From Anthopleura xanthogrammica (Eukaryota > Cnidaria > Anthozoa > Actiniaria > Actiniidae), in the NCBI GenBank assembly GCA_964019055.1, contig OZ025208.1, forward strand, positions 16,362,957-16,426,956: a DNA stretch of 64,000 nucleotides, read 5' to 3'. Position numbers and translations under genes: made by a program. The notes beneath the pieces were generated by a model. That model was given only the letters and a program-made list of their open reading frames with translations. It searched no databases and was not told the DNA's origin. Positions within the stretch are counted from its first letter, which is position 1, and each line of letters opens with the position of its first letter. Shown here piece by piece: positions 42,606-55,794 of the stretch.

Positions 42606-45600
42606 TTATAGATAGTTGCTTTCCTCTCCTTCGGACAAATGCTCACCAGTTCTTTCAACGTCTACAAGAGAACGAAAAAAAAATTTAGAGTTCAATGTAT
42701 AAGAGGAAAGAGTGATATAAAAGGAAAAGTGCCGACTAATTTACTAAAGTGCCTATAAACCCTAACTCAATATTTTCAGTATTGATTCTACATGAAGTGA
42801 ATAGTTGAATGGTAAAATATTTTTATATGATTTGAGTGACACATCTTGGAGATATAAAGGCTCATACTTCCAATATGTTAATGCTGTGAGTCGAACTAGT
42901 CGTTGCCTTAATCTTTGATCCCTTTTATTTTATCTCTCTTTTTTTAATAGGGGGGTTGAGTTGGGAAAGGATAAATAAAGAAATTGCAAATGAAAAAAAT
43001 GAAAAGAGAAGAAATTTGTACCTTCGTCTTCATCTTTTTCCTCGCTTCGTGGTGAATCACTAGATTCTGAAATTTGTTCTTCTTGTTCGCTCGTTTTTTC
43101 ATCCTCAGGTGTATCTGAAATAAAAATTAATTGCATTGCTTATGAAAAATCATTGCGCAACTGGCAAAATAACTTGTGATGATTTTTCCTGTAGATGTAC
43201 TGAAGTTTGTTTAGACAAGCTATCAGAAACACATATTATATCTCATTGATCCCGCAGTAAGGGCATGATTACAGCAATTTCCCACAAGGATAAACTTTCT
43301 ATACCGATACTAATCACAAGTTCTCAGTCCCAAAACATTTTCCCAAAAGACAATGCTGCTCTTTAACGCGTCTAAAAGTCAATTCCTAGTCGTAATGATA
43401 GCTATTTTGTCCAAAAGATGGATTCTAAAGTCCTTTGACTGCTGGCGGTTTGCGCAACCTTGATGCCCACTAAGCAGCTAGGAATTTGCGGTCTAGCAAA
43501 ACTCCAAGCAAAACTTCTAAAACTCAATAAAAACCTATGCACAAAGTTTTCTCGTTAAAGATTTTTGGTATTACCTTTTAATTTTCTTGGTGTCTTGAGT
43601 AGAACAACTTCGTACCGTCCAGAGATTGTATCAGGTGAACTTGCCTCTTCATCGCTCCCATCTGGTAACCTACGAACTGCTTCTTCATCTTCTTCTTTTT
43701 GTTCCCTCCGCCTTTCCTGTTTGTCATGCCGGTATGCCGCGTCTGATTGGGGGTTTGTTGTCCAGCCCTTGACCACGTGACGGTGAATATGAGACACCTC
43801 CTCACAGGGGGTGGCTGGGGAGCCTTGTTGTCTGGCCGCACGTGGAATGCGCTACAAAATACAGAGAAGTGTTACATCTAGAATTACTCTATTCAAAAGG
43901 TAAAGTAACTATATTTAACGTTAGTAGTTCCTTCAGCTACGTGGCTGATATCCCAGGAAGCCGACGGTGCGCACTTTCCCCCCTCTCTCCATCAGTGCTC
44001 TGTTTTAAGAGTATTCAAAGCTGAAGCTACACGGATTAAAAAGAAGTCAAAAATAGACGTGGAGATCCTGAGGGTCAAACAGTGGACCTCTAGCTCTGAA
44101 GGCCGCGCACTAAAAACTAAAACTACGCCTACTCCTGAATATGTCGCATGTCAAGTGGGCCCCTTATTTTTTTAGTTGATCCCGGGGAAAACCACACATG
44201 GGATAGCAAGTCTAACGCTGATCCAAGACCACATGTAAAAGATGCGCAGACCACGCTCTTCTCTGGTTTAAAGTAATGCGCAACCCCGACGAAAATATTT
44301 CATTTCCTCTTTCTCCCTTTCATTCTTTTTCCAGTTCCCAGCTTCATATTTACCAGATCTTGTCTTTTGATAAACTTCGAGTATCGTATATATTCCCTCC
44401 ATTCCTTCTTTCTCTCCTGTTCCTTCAAGTCCTTGTTCTGAATTCTGCGGTTAAAGTCATAATCGAGCAAACTCTGGTACTGTCTCTGCTTCAACTGCAT
44501 CATATTCGACACAGAATAAATCCGCGCAATTCCCCAGATGTACTGCTTTTGACCAATCGATAAATCCTCGTGAGTAAGAAATTCATTCCTCTTCATAAAC
44601 TTCGGAAGCGTCACGACTGTGCCATCGAATCTCCTCGGGCTTGTCGGTTGTTTGTTCGTGAGGTCTTCGGTTATTCCACACGAGTGCACATGACTTGCTG
44701 GTCGGTTGTGTTTGACGGCTCGTCGTAGGTCATCGTTCATGTACATGTGAGGAGGTTGACATGACTGACTTCTAGAATTATAGGTAGCACTGTGGGTACT
44801 CCTTGACGAGCCTAAAAATGAGTAACCCAAGGATGTAATTAATCTATTTATTCATAGTATGCACGGATAGCGCAGTGTTAAAAGAGCTGCAAAAAGCGTG
44901 CGCAATCAATGAGCACTGTTCTCGCCGATGTGCACGTGTATATAGGCGCGTGAACAACGGTGCAACATTGCTTGCAATAAATTGCGTCGTGTGACATGGC
45001 TCGCAACATCCATTGCCTCCAACATTGCGCGCAATGTTGCGCTCATTCCTCGCTTCGATGCAAAGAAACGGCTATCTTTCAAGATGGCGCAGGACACTGT
45101 GAAGGGACTAATTCAACTAGCTATTCATTACCAGAAATATTGGACATTGTCAGCGGTGTTACGCATGAATGAAAATGAAGTGGTTTTCTAGAGGAAAAAT
45201 ATAACTACATGGTTTCCAAGCACATATTTATATTCAACTATGATGTTAGTAAAACAATTCTTGCCAAAAAATAGTTACTTGACAATCAAAAGAACAACTA
45301 TTATTTTTCTGTTGATAAGCCTCACCACAGGAAGCCCATGAAGGACAAGAAACAAGTTTCAAACGTAAATCGTTACTTTAAGCTTCCTTATTGTATCTCA
45401 GCAGTCAATAGGAGCTTGTAAAAACAAAATGGCGATATTTAGGGGGTTTTGAAGCTGTTTGGAGCAGTTCTCTGTGGTTTCTTGTCATTTTTAACTGAAA
45501 ACTACGAGCTAACAACGCGTCGAATCGCTTAAAATTTAACCTAACTTCAAGCTTCTTGGGAACCTACATTCTGAAGGCATGCTGTCTATTTTGAGCGGTT

Positions 45601-48600
45601 TTGGATTTATTAAACACTCGTTTGGTGATATCGAGGTGGAGCTCTTTTACTTTTAAATTTTTTCGAGCTCAAATAAGACGATTTTGGGGTCAAGTGTGGC
45701 CAGATTTATAGACGATGTATGGAATCTAGAGCTTTCGAAGCCTTTCGAAGGCAAGTAGTCCGGGAACCAATATGTCGCATGATTCAATGATCATTTTACG
45801 CTTATTTAGTAGCTTGTAGGGTGGGTTGTTTGTCGCGATGTGGAGCTCAGAGGAAATAAAACCCTATTCGCCGTAAATAGAGGAAGCTCTATATTCCCCA
45901 TACATTTCCTATAAGACTCGGCGGCTATTTTGTAAGCTGAAACGCATCATTGCGCATGGATGAGCAGGCTCATGTCCCATATTTCTGGCAATGGCTATTT
46001 GTACTCTGCTAATACAAACCTGGTCTGACGGTTGGCGCTGGGGGTTTCTCTAGAACAACACCTGCACGAGAGACAGTGCCTTCAAGACTAAAACGACAAT
46101 GAAAAAGCAAAGAATTCAAAAATAAGCAGGAAAAGAAGGAATCCTGAACCCAAGGCGGGTCAATTGTCTAAAGTGCCTTCGACTGCCTTTTTGCCACGAG
46201 GTTTTCACAGTCATACGAAAGTTAATGCTCTAACCTAATATTTTCAATCATGTACCTTGTTTGCGTCCCCGTGGACCTCATTGATGAGGCTGACAGAGCC
46301 CTTCCATTGTTAGGTGTTGAGGTACGTGGTCGGCTTTGTGACGGTGGTACCGGTGAAATCGTCCTTCCTTTAGTAGGGGTTGATGTCTGCCTTGGAGATA
46401 AGGACCCTCTTAGAGTGGACGATGTTCCTGGACGGGACTGGTACTGCAACAGAAATTATAAAAAATACAAAACTGTTTGAATACGGGATGTTGTTTCACG
46501 TGACGTCATTTCCTGTCTCGTGTGGAATGTTCATCAGTTGAATCACAAATTTTCAGTAGAATTCTTTCTGGCTGACATCACATAGTGGTCAGTGTTTGAC
46601 CACCATTTGGAGCAGATAATGAGATTCAAAGACTTTTATCAGTTGATCGAAACCCAGCAATTCAGCAAAAACCTTCTTCTAGGATTTACACTGACAGTAG
46701 AAAACTAATTATCGAATCTATCAGTAACAAATTGACAAGAACACTTTTGGAAAACTTGGAGAAAATGTCTTTGTCTATTTTTTTGTTCAATTGACTTCAT
46801 ACACTTTTTGTGCGTCGCCAAGAGAAAATCCGAACGAATATTATACAAAAAATTGATAAAAATTCTAGTTAAAAAAGATAGACATATGATATAAGGGCGC
46901 TTAAAATCTTAGAATGCAAACCTTGGCTTAGTTATTCGACATCGCGACTGTGTTTGAAAGCCCCTTAATCCTCTAGCCACAGTTAGCCATACAATTTTTT
47001 GACAATACCATTGATTGGATACCCATAGGAATACAATATAATCTCAAAATTTAATTAAAACGAATAGTAAAAAAGTCGAAGAGACGGGCTAGGATGGAAG
47101 TTCCTTGGCAAAGTCATAAAAATATTTTTAATCGAATTTTATTTGTTGTTGTTGTTGCTGTTGTTGCTGCTGCTAAAACTAGTTGTTCTAGACCTCGGTT
47201 GATGTTAGTATCGAAGTTCAAATATTGAATAAACACTTAGACTTATCGCACATCTTTACGCAAAAAAAAAAAAGAAAGAAAGAATAAATTAGCGTTAAAA
47301 TGTGTGATGTCAAAATTTTTGAGAAAGATGAAGGAATATCAGCCAAAAAAATATCTAGAAAAATTAAAACTCCGTTTTTTTCTTTCTTTTTAAAGAGTTT
47401 GAAATTGCGACTGCAAAATATAAGCAAATGTTCTGAACTCATTGAATGGAGAGTTACCGTATTTTTGTAAAATAGTGTTGGAAAAGAGAAGAATTACCTG
47501 CCATTCTGTGCCAGGTTTAGTGAAGTATTTGTTAAACTGTCAAGCTTCGACTGACATATTAATGGCCTTCGTTCAAATGCTTTTTATTTCAAAACTTCAA
47601 GTTTGGGTAGATGAATATATAAAACACAGCATAACGTTATAAAATAAAGCTAGCTACGTAAAAAGATTCCGTTAGAAGTATATATGAAAAGAAACTAGTC
47701 GCTACGCACGTTAACAGAAACTGGCATTTTCAGAAATAAAATTTTAGGGATTTCGAAATGCATGCAAAAAAATTTGCTCAGGATCCTAAAAAATTAACTC
47801 AAATTACTCCTTAAAAAAAACTACTCACCCCTAGTGCAGTTTCAACCAGATTACGAACTTCAGTATTTGGACAATTCCAAAGCTTTATTTCTTTCCGAAC
47901 ATCCATGATTTTTCTTGCTTCGACTTTGTACATTATAGCACGATCTTTTCGGACGATATTAACGTCTAAACGAGGATCTTTCTCTCTAACGATACATTTG
48001 ACGGGTGAAAATAAGGGGTCCATTTTGATAAACTTCAGAAAAATCGCATAAAAAATCTCTAAGTTCTCGAGTTGGTTTGATATAGTGCTTCTTTGCTTGT
48101 ATTGGAAGAAGGCTCGAATTCAAAGGCTTTGTAGGTTTTGTAATTACTTCGCATTATTCACGACCCAATTCTTTAATTTTTCTTTGTCTGCCAAACAATG
48201 ACATCTCAAGGGTTCCTAACGGTTGCTAAGCAACGGAAGTGTTTCGTCTACTTCTCTTTTATCGATCTATTTTACAGGATAGTGTAAATTTAAGTAATCT
48301 TTAAGATAAACACGCGTTTAGAAAATACTTTTAAGGTGTAATTCTCTAAAAAAATATGCAACTCTCCATGAAGTTTTTTCCTAACAGGTTTTATTAAGGA
48401 TTTCATGTTAATTTTGTTCGTGTTCAGATTCTAAGGGACGTCCTAGACGGCTACAGAATATTGCATATTCACTTAATCAACACTAAATTCCAACAATATC
48501 TCAAAGTAATTATCTTGCCTAGTAATTCTATGGACATTGTTAAAAAAGCTTAGCATTGTTGTGTATTGAGATTCGATTACTGGATAGAAAAAATATCTTA

Positions 48601-51176
48601 TACTGGAGCATTCATTTCTCAACACATCGCATGATGAAAGCTATAGGTTTTAGTGCAATTTGAACAGCTTTATTTTATTTTTAGCATACCAGTAAAAGAA
48701 TAGGAGAAAAAATGGCCCATATTTTTTTATGGGGGAGGGGGGTAGTAAGCTTGGGTATCACAGGGGAGGGGAGGGTGATCAGTTACTTTTCTGGTTGGTC
48801 ATACCTGTGTTTGGGATGTAAGGGGGTCAACCTTTTCTATTCAAGATTTGTTAATATTTTTGTGGGGGGTCATAAGATGGGGAACATGGGAACATCTTTT
48901 GTTCATCATGCCTTATATGGTGTTGTTTGTACCGAAGCTAGACCACAATGCATCCTGTTTTTCAATTTCAGAAAAGCTTTATGACATTTTTAAATGGCTA
49001 AAAATTTCCCAACCCCTCCCCCCAGTAAAATAGTAAAATTGGACCTAGCATTCCCTGACTTCAAGCAAGAACTGATTTTTATATTGCTGAATAAATACCA
49101 TAGTAATAATTGTAGAACACAGGGAGCCCAATTTAGAAAAAAGTAAAAGTTGAAAATAAAATTGGGGAAAAAATTGACTTTAATTATTATTTTTTAATCT
49201 GAGGTCAACGTCCTCTCTGATAAAAATGAGTGAAAAAATCAATAAAAAATGCCCCAAATAATTTCCCTAATTTGTATATATTTCATATTGGTTATCGTCC
49301 AAGTAGAGGCACAAAGTGGACCCAAGGGTGCGCACCAGGGGTCTAGTTATTATATTATTACTGGCATTCCTCCAGCATTCCCATCTTATCCATCCATCCT
49401 TTTTTCACTTATTTTACCTTGAGCAGAGAGTCGTTATTTATAGTTGGCTGTATTCGGATAATCTTGATTCCTGTAGGAGTCATCACAATTCTTTTCCACT
49501 TTTCATCAATATCTTGTCGTACCAGTTCATGTTTCAGAGATGTCCTGAAATAATGGTACAAGTTGAACAAAACTAAAAACATTATTTGAGACTTAGTGGG
49601 CAATACATTATTATCTTATGGTCAGCAGGGGAGTACCCAGGAGTGGTGATGGGGGTGACCAGTCATCCCCCTTTTGCACAATAAAAATAAACTTTCACTT
49701 GGTTTAATTTACTTATAGCTCTTAAATTTAATTTCCATCAATTTGAGACATGACACAATTTTTCACCATTTCCCTGCCTTTTATGGGTTTTCTATACATG
49801 GCATTGGTGCTGAGGTACCCTGTAACAGTCACCCGCCTTTTCATGAATCCTGGATTTGCTCCTAGTAATAGACCCCTTGCAGCATGTTGAATGCAGTTCA
49901 ATTTGGAGGGCAAAACAATAGTTTCCAATTTTCAGGATTTTGAAATTCTTTTGTTTTGCTGTCCAAATTGAGCTGCATTCCAATGTGCTGCAAGGGGTCT
50001 ATTAAGGGAGCAAAAGGGATGGCCTAGTGCAAGACTATAAAACTCATAATGGCTCTTTAAAAAATAAAATAAGATTGTGACCTGGTTTTATGAGGACAGT
50101 AAATTCATAGCCAGTGGCTAACAAACCTGCGGCCCTCGTTCCAAGATCAAATTGGGATTTAGAAGTTGATTTTTGCAGAGGAAGGTAAACAAGAAAGAAG
50201 CATGCAACAAACAACTCACTATGAATCAGATTGAAACTCAACAGTGAGAGACAGAAAACAGTGCACACCACCCATGCTTCTTGAAGTAGTGTCATTACTA
50301 GGGGGGGGGGGGGGGAGGGGTTCTTTGTTTAGAAGTCTGAGGGTCAAAAATTTAGCTAGGCGTTCCCTCCCTAGACTGGCCCAAAAATTAAATGAGGGGT
50401 CTACTATATTTAAAGAAAAATTAATTCAAAATTCAATTTGAAAACAGGCCAAGTTAATCCTGCAATAGTACAAACCTGTCGGTTGCTATTTACTTAGTCT
50501 GGTTGATATGCTAAACTGAACGCGTATTTATAGTCATGCTTTATGAAGTCAAATCAAGAATCAAACTTTGAGCATATGTTGCCATTTTTTGGACGACCAA
50601 AAATTTCGCCTAAAAACTAAGAGAAAAGAGCTCCTTTGTTTTATCAGTAGCTTGTTTTCTCGTTAGATAATTTACATGTTATTAAAGAATAGGGCTGTCA
50701 GCTAGCAGAGAGAATGGACAAAAGGAATACACATGGCGTTGATAGTAAAGGATATACAGATATGGAACTGAAACAACTGTTTCTTCAGAGTTACAGACTC
50801 AACAATTATCAAAGATTGATAAGATATATCACTGTATCCAAATTACGACTTGATGTTTGAATACAAGAGGATATTTTTATTTGAACATCTCTCGAATTCA
50901 AGGGTATTACTTTTACGAAATAAAACTCAAATTTACCCGACACTTCAGAAATTTTTATACACCGGTAAATAACTAAGTTCCCAAAGTGACAAGAAACATT
51001 GAAAAGCTGTTCAATAAACAAACTATACGAATCGAAAAGTTTATTAAAACACTTTGCAAGGTGTTATAAAGTTGTTAGGCTTTAAATTAAGTTTATAAAA
51101 GTTGATTAGCACAGAAATCAGAACGTAAATAAAGAAAAAAATACCTTGACTTTGGTCTGATGTGTGATTCAGGCAT
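42606..51176 (-). CDS. FAM216-like protein, nine exons
   Basis: Exons on the minus strand: 51176-51145, 49544-49418, 48032-47829, 46443-46256, 46087-46020, 44811-44354, 43851-43575, 43114-43022, 42661-42606. All use GT-AG junctions and keep frame, giving 500 residues. Residues about 274-330 contain LPKFMKRNEFLTHEDLS, GQKQYIWGIARIYS and LKQRQYQSLL, which match from memory the core of the FAM216A/B family, whose function is unknown. The N-terminal part (residues 1-121) is Lys/Arg- and Ile-rich; exon 4 is Ser/Thr/Pro-rich and basic; the last 100 residues are very acidic and Glu/Ser-rich, probably disordered. A second possible start is the Met of MDPLFSPV at 48023, which would make exons 1-2 a separate gene. 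The exon structure is firm, the family name moderate. Confidence 0.75.
43955..44125. mobile_element. SINE (family 2), single copy in FAM216-like intron 6
   Basis: The phrase CTCTCTCCATCAGTGCTCTG followed by TTTTAAGAGTATTCAAAGC and AGCTGAAGCTACACGGATT recurs almost unchanged at 53860-53925. It is followed by one tRNA-like unit (GGGTCAAACAGTGGACCTCT). Confidence 0.65.
44895..45060. mobile_element. TTGC-rich hairpin MITE (copy 2)
   Basis: GTGCAACATTGCTTGCAATA near 44960 pairs with CAACATTGCGCGCAATGTTG near 45021 and the motif CGTCGTGTGACATGGCTCGC matches the copy at 42266-42425 in reverse complement. It lies in FAM216-like intron 5. Confidence 0.65.
46485..46580. repeat. Dispersed repeat, pair with 52288-52380
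   Basis: GACGTCATTTCCTGTCTCG and GAATTCTTTCTGGYTGACA are shared with few differences between this site (FAM216-like intron 3) and 52288-52380 in the spacer to the right. Both are in the same orientation. Family unknown. Confidence 0.7.
49866..50004. mobile_element. MITE, TAATAGACCCCTTGCAG family (copy 5, best preserved)
   Basis: A 139-bp element whose ends TAATAGACCCCTTGCAGCA and complement match exactly for 19 bases. Inner arms CAATTTGGAGGGCAAAACAA and TTTTGCTGTCCAAATTGAG pair across a short AT-rich centre. It lies in intron 1 of the FAM216-like gene and is the least decayed of the five. Confidence 0.9.
50120..50330. repeat. SINE family 1 fragment and poly-G tract
   Basis: TTTAGAAGTTGATTTTTGCA and AACAAACAACTCACTATGA resemble the tail of SINE family 1 in minus orientation. 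A run of 18 or more G bases interrupted by an A follows at about 50301-50320. Both are in intron 1 of the FAM216-like gene. Confidence 0.5.
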
Positions 51177-51615
51177 CTTTGTCTTCTATTGTTGTTCTTC
51201 GAGGATCAGAACAAGATTATCCAACGATCTTTGAGTTCTAGCCACAATATTTTCGTTCTAATTCATTTAATTTGTGGATAGGTATCAATAATAACAGCAG
51301 AACATGATGTTGTCGTGGCTAAACACAATTACTGTCTCCAGGGTAATTTGGATTAATTGCGAAACACAATCATAGTAATGCACGGTATTGTCTTGAGGAA
51401 CGCTTCGCTCTGATTGGTCAGTCAACAGTGACGGTATTCAAGTCGGACAGACAGACAAAAGGACAAGAGGCACCTATGAGTGCCCTTTATTTGGCTTTAT
51501 ATGTGAATTTATCCAAGCCTCGTTGACTTTCATCCAAGGTTTTATAACCCTATGACTTATACTGCGATACTATTAAATGCGCCTCCTCTAACCTGGGTTC
51601 GATCTCCTGATCCAC

Positions 51616-51890
51616 TACTACCAAAACAGGTAGAGTGTGAATTTGACTCGTCGTGTAACACTTGTTTGACTGTACATTCGTGAAGTCTAGTGCACACATT
51701 CCTGAGCCCCGAGCGGCTAATTAGCTTTGAAGCTCATGGTGGAATTTGGCCGTTACTTCTACTTGAATAGCATGTTCAAAGCTAATTAGCCGCTGGGGGC
51801 TCAGGAATGTGTGCACTAGACTTCACGAATGTACAGTCAAACAAGTGTTGTACGACGAGTCAAATTCACACTCTACCTGTTTTGGTAGTA
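51616..51890. mobile_element. Foldback with 120-bp arms
   Basis: The left arm (about 51616-51735) reads TACTACCAAAACAGGTAGAG then CACTTGTTTGACTGTACATT, and the right arm (51772-51890) is its complement with very few changes. The loop is about 35 bases. High identity suggests a recent element. It abuts a SINE at 51905. Confidence 0.9.
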
Positions 51891-51904
51891 TCATATGTGA
51901 GTAG

Positions 51905-52085
51905 AGTTGCTTCAGTGTGTTAGCCGAGCACGCGAGTGGTGTGCGCTACTAATGCGTCGCGTCGCGTCGCGTCGCGTCTCATCGCTGTGGTCATGGGTTC
52001 GATCCCCGGACTAGGCATCATTTGTGGGTAGAGTTGCTTGTCGGTTCTCTCCTGTACTTTGAGTTCTCCGCTGGAACGAGAGCTA
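51905..52085 (+). mobile_element. tRNA-derived SINE (family 1) with GTCGC expansion
   Basis: Contains an A-box-like TAGCCGAGCACGCGAGTGG, a B box GGGTTCGATCCCCGG and the family tail TTGCTTGTCGGTTCTCTCC. Between the two boxes GCGTC is repeated about five times (51956-51979), an expansion not seen in the other copies. Confidence 0.75.
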
Positions 52086-52287
52086 CAGGTTCGTTTCTTA
52101 GCCATAGTTATGAAGTGCTACTAAACGCACTAACGCTACTACCATCACAAAATTAAAACACTATTCTCACTGGGAACTTTACGCACGATACCACAAATAT
52201 CACACGATTTTCACGATCTTCGTGAGGAATCTGTCCCAGAGGAATGCATTTCACACTCCTGTGTGCTCGGATTGGTATAAATTGCTG

Positions 52288-52380
52288 GGTTTCACTTGAC
52301 GTCATTTCCTGTCTCGCGGAATGTTCATCAGCTGAATCACAAGTTTTCAATAGAATTCTTTCTGGTTGACAGTACAGCTC
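52288..52380. repeat. Dispersed repeat, pair with 46485-46580
   Basis: Same phrases as the partner copy, ending GAATTCTTTCTGGTTGACA. No coding sequence. Confidence 0.7.
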
Positions 52381-53835
52381 TTCTCCCATATCTTAATATC
52401 TTGATGATTTCAGGCATTGTGCGTACGGTTCCTAGTGAGAATATATTACATAACAGAACCCCCGGCCCCCAATCACTAGATCACAACACAACACAACACA
52501 ACTCCATGTAAATCAATATGTATTTGTACGATGTGAAAATGTATGGTCAAAATGGTTTTACTGTCAACACCATGCAATACAATGAACACTTGGTGCTATA
52601 TCTCTGATGTACCATTCAAAACGAAAAGAATCGGTGACTCTACGGCGCCTTACGCCATAAAGTCGGTGTAGTACCGACTCCACTAGTCGAACAGTGCAAG
52701 CTCAAACTCTACCTCCAATTCTAAGAAAAATATTGGCTCAGCGAATTTTGTCTTTGAATGAAATTTATTGTATCAAAATATTTGAACATAAAAAGAAAAA
52801 AATATGGAAATATGAAGTATGGGACAATTGCTGGCGATGTTTCGTTTTGAGTGGTACACGTGAATGACATGAGGGAGTGAGTTAAATAAAACCAGAATCA
52901 GGAAACTACAGTTAAGCATTCGCAAATTTCGTATGGAAAGGAGTGTAATTGAAAACTAAATTTTGGCAGAAATTCGGAAACCAGCTTGAGCTAGAACCAT
53001 CTCACCGACGGCATGTTAATACAGGCATAAATGCTTTTACAATCCCTATATATACGAAATATGCTTTGCGTAAAATAATAAAAACGTGCTATAATAAACA
53101 TAATGCGAAATTTGGTCAAATGGAATAAAATAAAATAAAATAAGCCTAAGCAAAAAAAAAAAAATCCTAATCCAAGCACCAAAAACTAAATAATTAGCAA
53201 CGACGATGGCTATGCGACTGAAGACACCACAGTACTCCACACAAATTTCTTCATTAACCGGCGAAACTTGGTAGAAATATTTTCAATCTTTCCAAGACTT
53301 CAAGATATGGAAAACTAAAGACTCGTTTACACATGGTAGCTGTTAGTGCATCAACATACAGATTTTCGCAGTAAATTTTATCTTTGGGACGCAAAAGTGA
53401 AGGTGAAGTCAAAGACTATAGTATGTCCAGTCACAAGTCATCGCGAGTTACATTTTCGTTACCAGGCTATCGTCATCAACCACGGTCAATAAAAGACGCG
53501 AAGACACTGGGTACGAAAACGCTTTAGGCTGTGCCCAATCAGCGCTCAGTACAAATACACAACAAAGATTTTGATGTAAACATACATTACTAATAAATAT
53601 ACTTTGTAAAAATTTCCTAAGGGTTTTTTTTTTGTAACCCGTCAAGATTTTGCTAAGATATTGAATATTCTATCCTCGGTAATACAAATATTTTCTACAC
53701 CTACAGTATAACTATCCGACTTGGTCAAAATCTAGCTAAGACTCTGAAATTACAATATAATTGTTATACTCGTGCTTCAATTGGCACAAGAAAGAAAAGA
53801 TGCAGTTTAAGGGTTGGTACGAGTGCTATTTTCAG

Positions 53836-54345
53836 GAAGGTGACAGTACGCATGCGCACTTTACCCCCTCTCTCTCCATCAGCGCTCTGTTTTAAGGGCA
53901 TTGAAAGCTGAAGCTACACGGATTTGAGAGAAGTCGCTACAAGTGTACGAGATCACTGGCAACGCTTTTCTACAAACCAAGCCATACTTGCTCCTTAAAA
54001 CAAGTGTGTGAGGTCACTGAGGATCAAACTATGGACCTTTTGCTTAGCAGGTAGCACACTAACCAACCAAGCCACACTCACTCCTTAAAACAAGTGTATG
54101 AGGTCACCGAGGATCAAACTATGGACCTCTTGCTTAGCATGCAGCACACTAACCAACCAAGCCACACTTGCTCCTTAAAACAAGTGTGTGAGGTCACTGA
54201 GAATCAAACTATGGACCTCTTGCTTAGTAGGCAGCACACTAACCAACCAAGACACACTTGCTCCTTAAAACAAGTGTGTGAGGTCACTCAGGATCAAACT
54301 ATGGACCTCTTGCTTAGCAGGCAGCACATTAACCAACCAAACCAC
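53836..54345 (-). mobile_element. SINE (family 2) with tandem array of 90-bp tRNA-like units
   Basis: A block matching 43955-44030 is followed by four almost exact 90-base units starting at 54000, 54090, 54180 and 54270, with a decayed partial unit before. On the minus strand each unit reads as a tRNA-like head: TTGGTTGGTTAGTGTGCTG as A box and ATAGTTTGATCCTCAG as B box. The repeats are directly adjacent with no unique spacers. A 91-codon frame through the array is an effect of the unit length being a multiple of three. Confidence 0.85.
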
Positions 54346-55794
54346 AACTTAACTTCTTTTTCAAGCTAATGAAGTAAATGAATGAAACGAAAGAAATGGA
54401 ATAGTGGAATTATTTGATCAGGAATAAAAGTGGGCCCTTATTTGTGGATATGGTACAGGCATTTAGACCTATCGCAAAGGATCAGTAATTGGAATATCTA
54501 TCGGATTCTTTAAACGAAGGGACATGTATTCATTTATTCATTCATTCATAAAAAATATTGTAAAAGATTCTTTAGATGCCGCGGTAGTTTTTAAGGGCCT
54601 CACTAGTATCCCACTGTCGTTGTATTTTTAAAATTTTCAAACTCGTGCAAGCTATGCACACGAGGTAGAATATGGTCAAATCGAGTTGCGTTTTCGACGC
54701 GATTTTTTCTTTCGTTTCCTAAACACAATTGTATGATACATTAATGACTTAAAATATTACCTTAACGCTTGTTACAAGCTGTACGAAAAAACAACAAAAA
54801 TGCTTTCACTACTTTTGAACTACAATTAATACCGCTGCATTATTTAGTGCAATTACCGTGACCTTCTTATCACACATTCTAAAATATCTTTCACCGTTTG
54901 AGTCACGTGATTATCGGGTCTTGGACCAATCACAGATGACGTACGTCAATTTCGAGAAGCCACTTGAGTGGTAATCCATCCTGAGTGAAATATCTCCACA
55001 AAATGTCATTGAAATGTTTTTTCGATTTGGAAAATAGTTATTTGTACACTTTTTCTTTGGTCAGATTCTTTGTAAAATGAAGCTTCCAGTCTAGCTGTGT
55101 TCACCTCTGAGGCTGTCAATGCATGCCGTTGTTCTGTAGTTTGACTACCATGGCAGACAGATAACTAAGAACCAGATGGAAGATCAGCCAGTCAATCTAG
55201 CGAGCATAAGGATGAAACAAGTGCCGTGCGTATGTAGTGGCAATCGGACCGATACTACTCGTTCGCACCAGTTCTGTTGGGACTGAAAGAATATAGACCG
55301 TAAGTACTATGGAATTCAGAATTAGGAAGCTCAGCTTCGTGCGGTGTCAGAATTCGTGTTTCCTTACTAGCAGAGGCTTGATACTTCTCTAAGAGACCAA
55401 GAAAAATAGAAAAGGAAGGGGTGGTGAAGAAAGAGGAGGAGGATGAGGAGGTGTAGTTGAAGAAGTAGGAGGCGGATGAGGAGGAGGAGGCGGCGGAGCA
55501 GAAGGAGCAGGAGGCGGATGAAGAGTGCTTGCAAATATAGAAGAAAGGAAAGAGGAACTGGTAGAAGTATGAAGAATGTTGAACCAAACTTATATCACAA
55601 CTGATCTATCAATAGTTAGACATCATAACACGACTTTACAAGTAGGCTCTCCAATCAACCATCAACTATTTGACACCCAAAGCGACTTGGCAAACTCAAT
55701 GTAAACGCTATCATAGCCAAACATTTGCATCAAATGTAACACTTCTCATGATCACATCTACGCATGCGTGTATCACGCATGTACACGCATTAAA

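Noticed and set aside
47829..48023. Separate gene starting at MDPLFSPV
   Set aside because: The exon is in phase with the exon at 49544-49418 and has an acceptor at 48033, so one gene is simpler; it is noted as an alternative.
54000..54345. Possible CRISPR-like array
   Set aside because: The 90-bp units are contiguous, without unique spacers, and the genome is eukaryotic.
55255..55587. Ser/Phe-rich minus-strand frame
   Set aside because: It is driven by a GAGGAG-rich stretch (55430-55520); composition is that of a simple repeat.
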